Assembly: GCF_029632765.1 (NCBI RefSeq)
Contig: NZ_CP121247.1
Span: 992,001 to 1,056,000, forward strand
Source of the DNA: Arcanobacterium wilhelmae
Lineage (GTDB): Bacteria > Actinomycetota > Actinomycetes > Actinomycetales > Actinomycetaceae
Length of the DNA stretch: 64,000 nt
Direction: 5' to 3'
Shown here: one piece after another, positions 56,878 through 64,000 of the stretch
How positions within the stretch are numbered: position 1 is the first letter of the stretch
How the letters are laid out: each line of letters starts with the position of its first letter
Translations under genes and position numbers: made by a program
The notes under the pieces: model-generated
Databases searched by the model: none
The model's input: the letters and a program-made list of their open reading frames with translations, nothing else
Told to the model about the DNA's origin: nothing

Positions 56878-57321
56878 ATGTCCGAATTTTCGAACGACCC
56901 AAGCCAGACTTCCAAGTTCTCGGCTATTGTTTTGGGCTCGCCCACTGAGCATCCGCAGCTTCGCGCGCTCAGCGGAGACGATCGCGTTGCCATCTCCAAC
57001 CTGCCAATCGATTCGGCGCTGTTGATCGTCTTGTCGGGCCCAAACGAGGGCGCTCGCTTCCTTCTCAACTCCGATGTGACGACAGCAGGGCGTTCCACGC
57101 GCCAAGATATCTTCCTCGACGATGTCACTGTCTCCCGAAAGCATGCCCAGTTCGTTCGTGAGAATGGCGAGTTTTTCGTGCGCGATTCCCACTCGCTCAA
57201 CGGTACATACGTCAACCGTGAGCTTGTCGATGAGGCGAAGCTGACCGACGGCGACGAGGTACGAATCGGCAAGTTTGCTCTCACTTTTTACGCGTCTCCG
57301 CTTAAGGGCGCCGCACAGTGA
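56878..57321 (+). CDS. garA: FHA-domain metabolic regulator (GarA/OdhI-like) with altered N-terminal phosphosite
   Basis: A 147-residue protein. The C-terminal FHA domain (about 55-142) has AGRSTRQDIFLDDVTVSRKH and SLNGTYVNR, which bind phospho-threonine. GarA/OdhI carry an N-terminal Glu-Thr-Thr-Ser motif phosphorylated by PknG and PknB, which switches inhibition of 2-oxoglutarate dehydrogenase. Here the aligned segment reads SQTSKF: only the second Thr (T11) remains. GGAGGGGG precedes ATG 56878. It overlaps the following MerR gene (GTGA), an order conserved in actinobacteria. Confidence 0.88.
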   Translation: MSEFSNDPSQTSKFSAIVLGSPTEHPQLRALSGDDRVAISNLPIDSALLIVLSGPNEGARFLLNSDVTTAGRSTRQDIFLDDVTVSRKHAQFVRENGEFFVRDSHSLNGTYVNRELVDEAKLTDGDEVRIGKFALTFYASPLKGAAQ

Positions 57322-58061
57322 ACGCGCAACCACAGGTTGCGCCCGAATCACTGGTCTCCTGGCCACAGGAGGTTTCTCACGAGCCCACCTTCAAGATTGG
57401 CGAAGTTTTGGATTCGCTGGCGAGCGAGTTCCCGTATCTTGCCGCGTCGAAGCTTCGATATTTCGAAAGCCAGGAGTTGCTCGCGCCGCACCGCACGCCG
57501 TCTAACCAGCGCATGTACTCGGCAGCAGATGTGGAACGCCTGCGCTTCATTTTGATCGAACAGCGCGATCGCTACACCTCCTTGCCTCAGATCAAGGAAA
57601 TGCTCAAGCAACTTGATACTGGACTGGTACAACAGGCACATCCGGGCCGTATGCGCGTTCTGGCGGATAATGAGGTTGTCAAACCACAGCCTGGAACTCG
57701 CCTACACAAGGACGAGCTGGCACAACTGACAGGTGCCTCGATTGCCGAGATCGAGGCACTCATTGACGCCGCGCTATTGACTCCCGATTCGCGTGGTCGT
57801 CTTACCACGCATGCAGTGGACATCGTGCGTTACGTCCGTATGCTGGGGGAGAAGGGGCTCGATCTGCGCAAGATTCGCATGATCCGCAATTCGGCTCGCC
57901 AGCACGCCGTGAATGCTGTCGCGACCTTGGAATCGGACCGCTCAAAGTCCACGCCTGTTTTCCGTGAGCGCGTCGTCGCCGAGGCAGGGGAACTGGCCAC
58001 TCTCATGTCGAATGCGTATCGGGCACTGCTCCTCGAAGGGATCGACGTCGAGCTGCGTTAG
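57318..58061 (+). CDS. ftsR: MerR-family regulator, FtsR-like
   Basis: A 247-residue protein with an N-terminal MerR winged helix (about 25-95: FKIGEVLDSLASEFPYLAASKLRYFESQELL, YSAADVERLRFI) and a longer C-terminal part than classical MerR proteins. The corynebacterial homologue FtsR activates ftsZ; the mycobacterial one is Rv1828. GTG 57318 overlaps the FHA stop. Paired inverted TCAAG/CTTGA half-sites lie directly downstream, before the second MerR gene. Confidence 0.88.
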   Translation: MNAQPQVAPESLVSWPQEVSHEPTFKIGEVLDSLASEFPYLAASKLRYFESQELLAPHRTPSNQRMYSAADVERLRFILIEQRDRYTSLPQIKEMLKQLDTGLVQQAHPGRMRVLADNEVVKPQPGTRLHKDELAQLTGASIAEIEALIDAALLTPDSRGRLTTHAVDIVRYVRMLGEKGLDLRKIRMIRNSARQHAVNAVATLESDRSKSTPVFRERVVAEAGELATLMSNAYRALLLEGIDVELR

Positions 58062-58078
58062 TGCGATTGGTGTGAAAG

Positions 58079-58153
58079 TTCAAGCACAACTTGAGACACG
58101 CCTGTAAAACACGCCGTTCACACCTCAAGTAGTGCAAAAGCGCTACACTTGAC
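58079..58153. promoter_or_regulatory. Cluster of inverted TCAAG/CTTGA half-sites between the two MerR genes
   Basis: TTCAAG (58079-58084) and CTTGAG (58090-58095) form one pair with a 5-base centre. CTCAAG (58124-58129) and CTTGAC (58148-58153) form a second, wider pair around TAGTGC/GCGCTA. They lie 30-100 bases before the second MerR gene and suit binding by one of the two MerR proteins. Confidence 0.5.
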
Positions 58154-58182
58154 GCTGTACCTGAAAGAACAAAGGAGGCGAC

Positions 58183-58734
58183 GTGAGCGAGGTTCACCCG
58201 CAACGGGCGCAGGCGATGCTTTTCGGCGACACGCTACCGGATCTGGACAACGAGACCGGCTACCGTGGCCCAGCTGTTTGCCGTGCTATTGGTATCACGT
58301 ACCGCCAGCTCGATTACTGGGATCGCATCGGCTTAGTTGAGCCGTCGATTCGCTCAGCATCGGGATCCGGTTCACAGCGCCTATACTCGTTCCGCGACAT
58401 CTTGGTGCTCAAGGTCGTCAAGCGCCTCCTTGACACGGGCGTTTCCCTCCAGCAGATTCGCATCGCCGTGGATCAGCTCGGGGAGTACGGCGTGGAGGAT
58501 CTTGCAGCCGTCACCCTAATGTCGGATGGCGCCTCGGTGTACCTGTGCACCTCAAACGACGAAGTGATCGACCTGATCAACGGCGGCCAGGGCGTATTCG
58601 GGATCGCTGTCGGCCGCGTGTGGCGCGAAGTTGAAGGATCGCTCTGCGAGCTCCGCCCTGAGTCGCTTGATCACTCGTCGATTGTCGACGAACTCGCGGC
58701 GCGTCGGGCAGCGAAGCGTTCACACGCAAGCTAA
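58183..58734 (+). CDS. MerR-family regulator (Rv1830-like)
   Basis: A 183-residue MerR-type activator. The winged helix is YRGPAVCRAIGITYRQLDYWDRIGLVEPS...QRLYSFRDILVLKVVKRLL (about 28-95, cited by position beyond the first residues), followed by a dimer helix and a compact C-terminal domain. In mycobacteria the homologous gene is next to garA and Rv1828, and has been linked to cell division and growth. AAAGGAGG precedes GTG 58183. Confidence 0.87.
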   Translation: MSEVHPQRAQAMLFGDTLPDLDNETGYRGPAVCRAIGITYRQLDYWDRIGLVEPSIRSASGSGSQRLYSFRDILVLKVVKRLLDTGVSLQQIRIAVDQLGEYGVEDLAAVTLMSDGASVYLCTSNDEVIDLINGGQGVFGIAVGRVWREVEGSLCELRPESLDHSSIVDELAARRAAKRSHAS

Positions 58735-58764
58735 CCGACGACGTCGAAGAAGCAGTTTTTATCA

Positions 58765-58801
58765 GGCGCAACTGGGGAAGTACTCGAGTTGCGCCCGTCT
58801 T
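58765..58801 (+). terminator. Terminator of the second MerR gene
   Basis: Arms GGCGCAACT (58765-58773) and AGTTGCGCC (58787-58795) are followed by CGTCTTTT. Confidence 0.75.
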
Positions 58802-58823
58802 TTCACCACCCCGCTGTTTTGAC

Positions 58824-58837
58824 ATAATGTACATTAT
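58824..58837. promoter_or_regulatory. Perfect 14-base palindrome ATAATGTACATTAT upstream of rbpA
   Basis: It is AT-rich, unlike its surroundings, and is preceded by TTGACA (58819-58824). It lies about 140 bases before rbpA and could be an operator for a dimeric repressor or part of a promoter. Confidence 0.45.
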
Positions 58838-58975
58838 CGGCCTTTTGGAGAGTTCTCAGGAAATTCGTCAAGCACCGGCTTTCGGCATGTTTGCGCTGTT
58901 TAGCCCTCCACCCGGCCGGCCACTGCGCGCCCGCGCGATAAAATTATTGCGGATAAAATCTTTAGGGAGGTCAAC

Positions 58976-59332
58976 ATGGCAGAACGTTCACTGCGTGGAA
59001 TGAAAATTGGCGCTAACTCGCTCGAGTCCGACGCCGGCGTCGCCTTTGTGGAGCGTCGCGAGGAAGAATACCTGTGCCCGAACGGTCACCGTTTCTTCGT
59101 CACGCTCGCCGCTGAGGCCGAGGCTCCTGCCAAGTGGGAATGCAAGTGCGGCCAAATGGCTGATCTCGTTCGCGGCGGCGGCGTAGAAGAAAATAAGAAG
59201 GTCAAGCCGGCCCGCACCCACTGGGATATGATCCTCGAACGTCGTTCGCTCGACGAGCTCCAGGTGCTTCTCGATGAGCGCCTTGAACTTCTGCGCGCGG
59301 GCAAGTTGCGCTCACGCCGCCCGCAGCACTGA
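58976..59332 (+). CDS. rbpA: RNA polymerase-binding protein RbpA
   Basis: A 118-residue actinobacterial transcription factor that stabilises the open complex and tethers sigma to core polymerase. The N-terminal tail, the zinc-ribbon-like core domain (CPNGHRFFVTLAAEAEAPA...CKCG, about 37-62), the basic linker (KKVKPARTHWD) and the sigma-interacting helices (ILERRSLDELQVLLDERLELL) are all present. AGGGAGG precedes ATG 58976; TAAAAT elements at 58939-58944 and 58954-58959 could be -10 boxes. The last segment is basic. Confidence 0.95.
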   Translation: MAERSLRGMKIGANSLESDAGVAFVERREEEYLCPNGHRFFVTLAAEAEAPAKWECKCGQMADLVRGGGVEENKKVKPARTHWDMILERRSLDELQVLLDERLELLRAGKLRSRRPQH

Positions 59333-59359
59333 TCAGTATTTTTAGCGACATTTCGCCAA

Positions 59360-59398
59360 AAAAGTGGCGCTGGAGCAATTCGCCTCAGCGCCACTTTT
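59360..59398. terminator. Bidirectional terminator between rbpA and the dpm gene
   Basis: 13-bp arms AAAAGTGGCGCTG (59360-59372) and CAGCGCCACTTTT (59386-59398) give T-tracts on both strands. Confidence 0.88.
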
Positions 59399-59418
59399 GA
59401 CATAATATATTCCCGCGT

Positions 59419-60171
59419 TTACTTCTGACGCAACTTCGAAACCAGTGCGCGCACTTGCTCTGAGCGATGCGCAATTCCCAGCTTCGTCGCGCGAATCAAG
59501 GCCTCCTGGACGATTGATCCGCTCATCTTCGATACACCAGCTTCACGCTCATGGAACGAGATCGGCACCTCGACAATCTTTCCACCCAGGCGGTGAATTT
59601 TCTCCGTCATATCCACCTGGAAGAAATACCCCGCAGATTCGACGGAATCAAAATCAATCTTCGCAAGCGTATCGGTGCGATACACGCGGTATCCGGCAGT
59701 TGCATCCTTTGCAGGTAACCCGAGCCACAGCTTGATGTAGAGGTTGCCTCCACGCGAGAGCACTTCCCTGCTCTTGGGCCAGTTCACAACTTCCCCACCG
59801 TGCGTCCACCGCGAGCCAATCACGAGATCCGGCGCATCCGAGGCGTAAGCGCGCTCGAGGAGCAACGGGAGTTGCTCGGGGCGATGAGAACCATCCGCAT
59901 CCATCTCCACCACGTACTGATAGCCGCGCTCGAGCGCCCACGAGAATCCGTCCAAGTAGGCCTTCCCCAGCCCGTTCTTCGATTCGCGATGAAGTACGTG
60001 GATGCGCGGATCCTCCTCGGCGAGTCGGTCTGCGAGCTCTCCCGTACCGTCCGGTGACGCGTCGTCGATCACCAGGATCTCGGCGTCGGGAACTGCGCTG
60101 TGGGTGCGCTTGACGGCCACCGGAAGGGATTCGATTTCGTTATACGTCGGGATACAAATCAGTACGCTCAC
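59419..60171 (-). CDS. ppm1: Polyprenol-phosphate mannosyltransferase (Dpm1/Ppm1-like, GT2)
   Basis: A 250-residue soluble GT2 enzyme that transfers mannose from GDP-mannose to polyprenyl phosphate. ICIPTYNE, VIDDASPDGT, the DXD motif VEMDADGSH and GSRWTHGGEVVNWP match Dpm1. There is no C-terminal membrane part. Its ATG overlaps the stop of lnt by four bases; in M. tuberculosis the two functions are fused in one polypeptide, here they are separate but coupled. The product is the donor for mannosylation of exported proteins and lipoglycans. Confidence 0.93.
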   Translation of the reverse strand: MSVLICIPTYNEIESLPVAVKRTHSAVPDAEILVIDDASPDGTGELADRLAEEDPRIHVLHRESKNGLGKAYLDGFSWALERGYQYVVEMDADGSHRPEQLPLLLERAYASDAPDLVIGSRWTHGGEVVNWPKSREVLSRGGNLYIKLWLGLPAKDATAGYRVYRTDTLAKIDFDSVESAGYFFQVDMTEKIHRLGGKIVEVPISFHEREAGVSKMSGSIVQEALIRATKLGIAHRSEQVRALVSKLRQK

Positions 60172-61652
60172 TGTCTCGTCCTTCTCTTTTTACTCAATAG
60201 TGCTCTAACAGCAAGGATACCGCCCACAGCCCCCAGCGCGTATGTCACGGAAACGCGAGTGGGCTCGGTGCGAGTTGAGAACGTCTCTGCATCGGCCAAC
60301 TGCACGCGCACAACGCGAGCATCGGGCACGTTATCGATCACTGAGTATGCAACGTTTCCCCGTGGATCGATCACACCTGTGATCCCCGATGTCGACACCT
60401 GCACCACCGAGCGCGCCGTTTCGATCGCTCGGAAACGAGCGATTGCGAACTGCTGGTGCGGCTCCCCTGTGCCCTGGAACGTCGCATTGTTCGTTGGAGC
60501 GACGATAAGCTCAGCACCGAGCCGTACCGCTTCAGCAACGACGGCGGTGTCGGCAATCTCGAAACAGATCGGAGTGGCGAGCATGACATCCGCTTTCCCC
60601 ACCGGCACACGAATCGCCGCAGGGTCACTCCCTGCAATCATGTCCACGGCAACTTGATCCACCGACCTGGTGATCGCACGGATCTGCTCGCGCCACGGAA
60701 TATACTCCCCAAAGGGAACGGGGTGTTGTTTCGCGTATGTAGCGGTGACTTTGCCATGCACGAGCAGAATGTACTCGTTCAGTCGGGTGTTGCCCGAATA
60801 GCTCTGCGATCCGAGCAAAATCGGAACGTCGGTAGCGGAAGTTAATCGCTCAATGAGCGCACCGGCGTCGGGATCACGGCGGAAGTCGAGGTCGGATGTG
60901 GACTCCGGGAGAAAGATCACGTCCGGGTTTTTCTCAAGCACTCCGAGAGCAGCCTCGACGTGGTTGCGCGTGACGGTCAGCGCGCGATCCGGCCCCGGAG
61001 GTGACGGAACTGACCCCTGAACAATCGCGGCGTCGAGGTGGCCCGACGGCGCCGCACCAATCGGCAGGAAAACGCTCCCCCCAACGACTCCCGCACCGAC
61101 GACGACGGCGCCGGCGATAGCAACTTTTCGACGGGAGCGTAGCGCCTGTGCCAACGCGATCGACACGCCGACTGCGACAAGCGAGACTAGCTCAACCGAA
61201 CCGTAGGGCGCGAGACGCACCAGAGGCGAATCGACGAACGTGTACCCGACGCTCCCCCACGGCATTCCACCAAGTGGCCACGTGGAGCGCACATACTCGA
61301 CCGCCACCCAAATCACCGCAGCGAGAGGAATGGCCGCACGACGGTATCGACTCGCACCGTTCCACAAAAGAGCCACGAGAGCAACGAACATCGCCTCAAC
61401 CGCGGCAAGTCCAATTTGAGCAAGCACAGTGTGAGCAGCGCTGGCCGCCCAGTCGAACAGGAGAAGAAAGTAAGAACTTCCCCAGATGAACCCCCACCAT
61501 GCGGCTGCGCCTGCACTCGCTCGGGTACTGACCCCCCAGAGGGCAGCCAGTCCAAAAAATCCAAGCGGCCACCAACCGAGAGGCTCACCGGCACACCATT
61601 GCACGACGCCCCCGCCAACGGCAAGCAGAACTGAGATGAGTATATTCTTCAC
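60168..61652 (-). CDS. lnt: Apolipoprotein N-acyltransferase
   Basis: A 494-residue membrane enzyme adding a third acyl chain to lipoproteins. Five to seven membrane segments precede a nitrilase-like domain (about 205-460) with the catalytic triad E250 (FLPEST), K308 (YAKQHPVPFGEYIP) and C363 (TPICFEIADT). It complements Lgt in this window. GTG 61652 fits a leaderless promoter (minus-strand TATTCT six bases away). It is followed by ppm1 with ATGA overlap. Confidence 0.93.
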   Translation of the reverse strand: MKNILISVLLAVGGGVVQWCAGEPLGWWPLGFFGLAALWGVSTRASAGAAAWWGFIWGSSYFLLLFDWAASAAHTVLAQIGLAAVEAMFVALVALLWNGASRYRRAAIPLAAVIWVAVEYVRSTWPLGGMPWGSVGYTFVDSPLVRLAPYGSVELVSLVAVGVSIALAQALRSRRKVAIAGAVVVGAGVVGGSVFLPIGAAPSGHLDAAIVQGSVPSPPGPDRALTVTRNHVEAALGVLEKNPDVIFLPESTSDLDFRRDPDAGALIERLTSATDVPILLGSQSYSGNTRLNEYILLVHGKVTATYAKQHPVPFGEYIPWREQIRAITRSVDQVAVDMIAGSDPAAIRVPVGKADVMLATPICFEIADTAVVAEAVRLGAELIVAPTNNATFQGTGEPHQQFAIARFRAIETARSVVQVSTSGITGVIDPRGNVAYSVIDNVPDARVVRVQLADAETFSTRTEPTRVSVTYALGAVGGILAVRALLSKKRRTRQ

Positions 61653-61658
61653 CCTTCA

Positions 61659-61664
61659 AGAATA
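61659..61664 (-). promoter_or_regulatory. -10 element (TATTCT) of a probable leaderless promoter for lnt-ppm1
   Basis: On the minus strand TATTCT is six bases before GTG 61652. Confidence 0.55.
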
Positions 61665-61683
61665 CGGGCCGAGCGCAACAAAG

Positions 61684-61766
61684 GGCGAGCCCCACCATGT
61701 TCCTCGGGCCGTCACGAGACGAAGATTGTGCGTGAACGTTTTCTATCGAACAGGGTGGGACTCGCC
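61684..61766. repeat. 83-base element with 19-bp terminal inverted repeats (MITE/IS remnant or structured RNA)
   Basis: GGCGAGCCCCACCATGTTC (61684-61702) and the inverted copy of GGCGAGTCCCACCCTGTTC (61748-61766) differ at two of 19 positions and enclose 45 bases. No target duplication is seen and there is no coding capacity. It lies in the 269-base gap between helY and lnt. A remnant IS end pair is one reading; a minus-strand hairpin followed by CTTTG acting as a helY terminator is another. Confidence 0.5.
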
Positions 61767-61780
61767 TTACAGCTTATCGC

Positions 61781-61790
61781 GTAGTACTAC
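61781..61790. promoter_or_regulatory. Palindrome GTAGTACTAC
   Basis: A perfect 10-base palindrome in the helY-lnt gap, followed closely by GGTACG. Function is unknown. Confidence 0.25.
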
Positions 61791-61875
61791 GGTACGATCT
61801 GTGTGCCCAACACGCAAACTCTGTCCGCACTGTCTCTATCTCCATCGCGGTCTTTCCCACACAGCCCAGTCACTA

Positions 61876-61887
61876 TGTCGTACGACA
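61876..61887. promoter_or_regulatory. Palindrome TGTCGTACGACA
   Basis: A perfect 12-base palindrome about 35 bases past the helY stop. It could be a repressor site for a transcript reading into lnt, or chance. Confidence 0.3.
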
Positions 61888-61921
61888 CATTTAGAGCGTC
61901 GGGGTGTTGCGGCGTGTCGGG

Positions 61922-64000
61922 CTAGAGCCAATCCCAACGCTTGATGAGACGCTTCGCTTCAGCTGCACGTTCACCGAACCATACTCCGTTCCCGACAGCC
62001 TCGATTTGCCCCAAAAGGTCGATCAGTCGACGCATTGCGGAAATGAAATCGCCAACCACGAGATGCCCCTCGCGTAGTACCCGCTCCAGATCGCCTCCCT
62101 CAGCCCAGCGCGTCACTGCACCCATAGCGCCAGGGAACGGATCCGGCGTCCGTGTAATCCCTGCGTCAGCCTCCAGTGAGAGCAGATAGTCCACATTCAC
62201 ACCAATCATCCGCCATGAATCGCGTAGCTCCCCCGACGACGGCGGGCGCGAGCCGAGACGACGATCGCACAAGAAGGCGCTGACCGCTCCAGCGAATTGA
62301 GCTGGGCTGAGCTGACGGAGGTTCGGTGCGGAGAGAGCCTCGCACACGAGCAGATCTGCCTCATTGTGAATTCCGCGCAACACGTCAGCACCCGGGCCGA
62401 GCAGGATCGTGCCATCGCGGCGCTGAAGATATCCGATACGCTCAAGCACAGACGCCGTCGCGTCGAACTCTCGCGCCACCGAATCGTCGTAGGAGGCAAC
62501 CATCTGCTCAAGTTCGGCAACTCGCGCGTCGAGCGAGACAAGCTCTTCCCCCTCTCGCAGATGCTGCGCCAAATCCGGGCAGGTGTGCACTGGGTGGGCG
62601 ATCAGTTCCGGGCTCTCGCGCACAGCAAACCGATCCCACGAGCCCATCAGGTCGCGGTCCACTCCGAGCTCACTGCGCTCGTCTACCGCGTCGATGATCG
62701 AATCCGCAATCTGCTCACGCACCTCGCGCTCTTTCAGCGAACGACCAAACGGAATTGCGATCTCACCAACGAGGCGCATCTGCGCAGACAGATCGTCCTC
62801 GCGAAGCCAATACATCTCGCCGAACGCGTTAATAACACGCAACTTGCCGTTGCCCACCGACAGCACGAGCGCATACTCGAGCTCGCCGTCAAGCGCATAC
62901 GCGTAGAGCATCCCCGTCGCCGCCTGCGCAAACGAATCGCGAATCCGTGCATGATACTCAGCCTTCGCACGCTTGCGCTGCGCTTTCGAAGCTCGGGCAG
63001 CACCGGCGCGAAGGCGGAGATATTCAACGAGATTTCCACGCTCACACTTTCGCGCCAACTCTTCTTCGACGTCGGCGAGCCGCGCGCGCACGCGCGCCAA
63101 CCGGCCTTGGACCTGACCGAGATCGGCGTTGCGCTGATACTGAGCGAACGACGTTCCCATGATCTCGCGCGCCTTGCCCGGCGAGTAGTTCGCGAGCAGG
63201 TTCACCACCGTGTTATACGACGGGAAAAACGCGCTCATGAGCGGCTCTGACTGCCCCTTGGCAACTTCGCCCAGCACGTCCATATCGAGCTCGTCGGTGT
63301 CGATCACGACGGCGGTGCCGATCGTATCCTTTCCGCGCCTGCCCGCTCGCCCAATCAGCTGGGTGTACTCGGTGGCCGTGAGGTTGACAAAATCCTCGCC
63401 GTTGAACTTACGCAACTCATCGATAATCACCGTTGAGACAGGCATATCGATGCCAAGCGCAAGTGTGCCTGTCGCAAAAACGAGCTTCAACAGCCCCTGA
63501 TCCATCAACGATTCTGCAAGCTCCTTGAGCACGGGAAACATCCCCGCATGATGGGCAGAAAAGCCACGCCCCATCGCTTTCGCCCAGAAGCCCCAACGCA
63601 CAGCCTTCGCGTCCGAATCGCTGAGCGTTTCGCGGACCTTGCTCACCTGGCGCCGAACCTCACGCTCGGCCTCGGGCGAATTGAGAAGGACACCAGAATC
63701 GAGGAAATCCGCAACCGCCTGATCACAACCCTTACGAGAGAAAATAAACTCAATCGCAGGGAGCAGCCCCCGCTGGTTTAATGACTCCACAAGCCGGCGA
63801 CGCCTCGCTGGGCTCACTGCTCGCCGCTCCCTCCTGCGAAACTCCCGCTCCTTCGTGCGGCGCGGAGCGGGCATGCCGTCGTCGATCGAAATCAAAGAGC
63901 GCCCCCGTGCCAGGAACTGTTGTAACGGAACCGGGCGCACGGTCGAGACCACCACCGCCGTCGGGCCGCGCACTGAACGTAACCAGCCGGAAAACTCCTC
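61922..64000 (-). CDS. helY: Ski2/Mtr4-like DExH RNA helicase HelY, C-terminal 692 residues (5' end outside window)
   Basis: The frame is open through the right window edge on the minus strand, so the DEAD-box N-terminus is missing. Visible are the middle motif PTAVVVSTVRPVPLQQF, motif IV region LPAIEFIFSRKGC, FSAHHAGMFPVLKELAE, FATGTLALGIDMP and motif VI QLIGRAGRRGKDTIG, followed by the arch and the C-terminal DSHCT domain (for example GVNVDYLLSLE near the end). Mtr4-like helicases unwind RNA for exonucleases; actinobacterial HelY is poorly studied. The start given by an internal GTG at 63973 is not the true start. Confidence 0.92.
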   Translation of the reverse strand, partial: EEFSGWLRSVRGPTAVVVSTVRPVPLQQFLARGRSLISIDDGMPAPRRTKEREFRRRERRAVSPARRRRLVESLNQRGLLPAIEFIFSRKGCDQAVADFLDSGVLLNSPEAEREVRRQVSKVRETLSDSDAKAVRWGFWAKAMGRGFSAHHAGMFPVLKELAESLMDQGLLKLVFATGTLALGIDMPVSTVIIDELRKFNGEDFVNLTATEYTQLIGRAGRRGKDTIGTAVVIDTDELDMDVLGEVAKGQSEPLMSAFFPSYNTVVNLLANYSPGKAREIMGTSFAQYQRNADLGQVQGRLARVRARLADVEEELARKCERGNLVEYLRLRAGAARASKAQRKRAKAEYHARIRDSFAQAATGMLYAYALDGELEYALVLSVGNGKLRVINAFGEMYWLREDDLSAQMRLVGEIAIPFGRSLKEREVREQIADSIIDAVDERSELGVDRDLMGSWDRFAVRESPELIAHPVHTCPDLAQHLREGEELVSLDARVAELEQMVASYDDSVAREFDATASVLERIGYLQRRDGTILLGPGADVLRGIHNEADLLVCEALSAPNLRQLSPAQFAGAVSAFLCDRRLGSRPPSSGELRDSWRMIGVNVDYLLSLEADAGITRTPDPFPGAMGAVTRWAEGGDLERVLREGHLVVGDFISAMRRLIDLLGQIEAVGNGVWFGERAAEAKRLIKRWDWL

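Noticed and set aside
59395..59412. Second copy of TTTTGACATAAT seen also before rbpA (58817-58828)
   Set aside because: This copy is the T-tail of the rbpA terminator followed by AT-rich sequence; it lacks the palindrome and a promoter role between convergent genes is unlikely.
61684..61766. SRP RNA or 6S RNA in the helY-lnt gap
   Set aside because: The conserved SRP tetraloop/Alu region and the 6S open-complex bubble are not seen; length of 83 bases also does not fit.

Overview
The window comes from a moderately high-G+C actinobacterium. Evidence is the pupylation gene set (ARC/Mpa ATPase, Dop, Pup, PafA), RbpA, WhiA, a GarA/OdhI-type FHA protein next to an FtsR-type MerR protein, OpcA beside Zwf, and an Mtr4/HelY-like helicase. 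No mycolic-acid genes are seen. The compact layout, frequent GTG starts and missing 20S proteasome genes in the pupylation locus suggest Actinomycetaceae (Arcanobacterium/Trueperella-like). That placement is inference; a marker-gene tree would settle it. The window is almost entirely core chromosome. No intergenic gap exceeds 300 bases, and I see no prophage, intact IS element, CRISPR array or pseudogene.

Layout. 1-6542: a truncated amidotransferase, a GCS2 ligase, an M20 peptidase, a very acidic protein, an aldo/keto reductase with altered active site, UppP, a HAD phosphatase and a RecB-like nuclease. 6647-14356: a tightly coupled operon trmI-arc-dop-pup-pafA-FKBP-lgt. 14367-22963: pyk, tRNA-Leu, an ANTAR response regulator, a thioesterase, polA, a methyltransferase, rpsA and coaE. 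22974-34309: uvrB, a Mn2+-riboswitch-led terC, uvrA-uvrC and rapZ-yvcK-whiA. 34476-42695: gap-pgk-tpiA-secG, then tkt, zwf and opcA on the minus strand. 42822-48949: xerD-parA-scpA-scpB-rluB-cmk-der. 49063-53874: a guanidine-III riboswitch, two Gdx-type SMR exporters and three membrane glycosyltransferase genes. 53952-64000: tRNA-Pro, pepN, FHA-MerR-MerR, rbpA, the dpm-lnt lipoprotein/mannosyl pair and the C-terminal part of helY.

Regulation read from sequence. Many genes show a TANNNT -10 element 6-8 bases before an ATG or GTG, the signature of leaderless transcription (acidic gene, AKR, uppP, trmI, pyk, thioesterase, polA, uvrB, uvrA, parA, lnt). Two metabolite-sensing RNAs are recognisable: a yybP-ykoY (Mn2+) element before terC and a guanidine-III element before the SMR pair. 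Several perfect hairpin terminators separate units, and two promoters (uvrA, secG) have their -35 element inside the preceding terminator.

The items most worth follow-up are the proteasome-free pupylation operon with an ARC tail lacking the Gln-Tyr-Leu motif, the guanidine riboswitch whose transcript appears to continue into glycosyltransferases, the FHA protein lacking one of the two usual N-terminal phospho-threonines, and an 83-base terminal-inverted-repeat element between helY and lnt.
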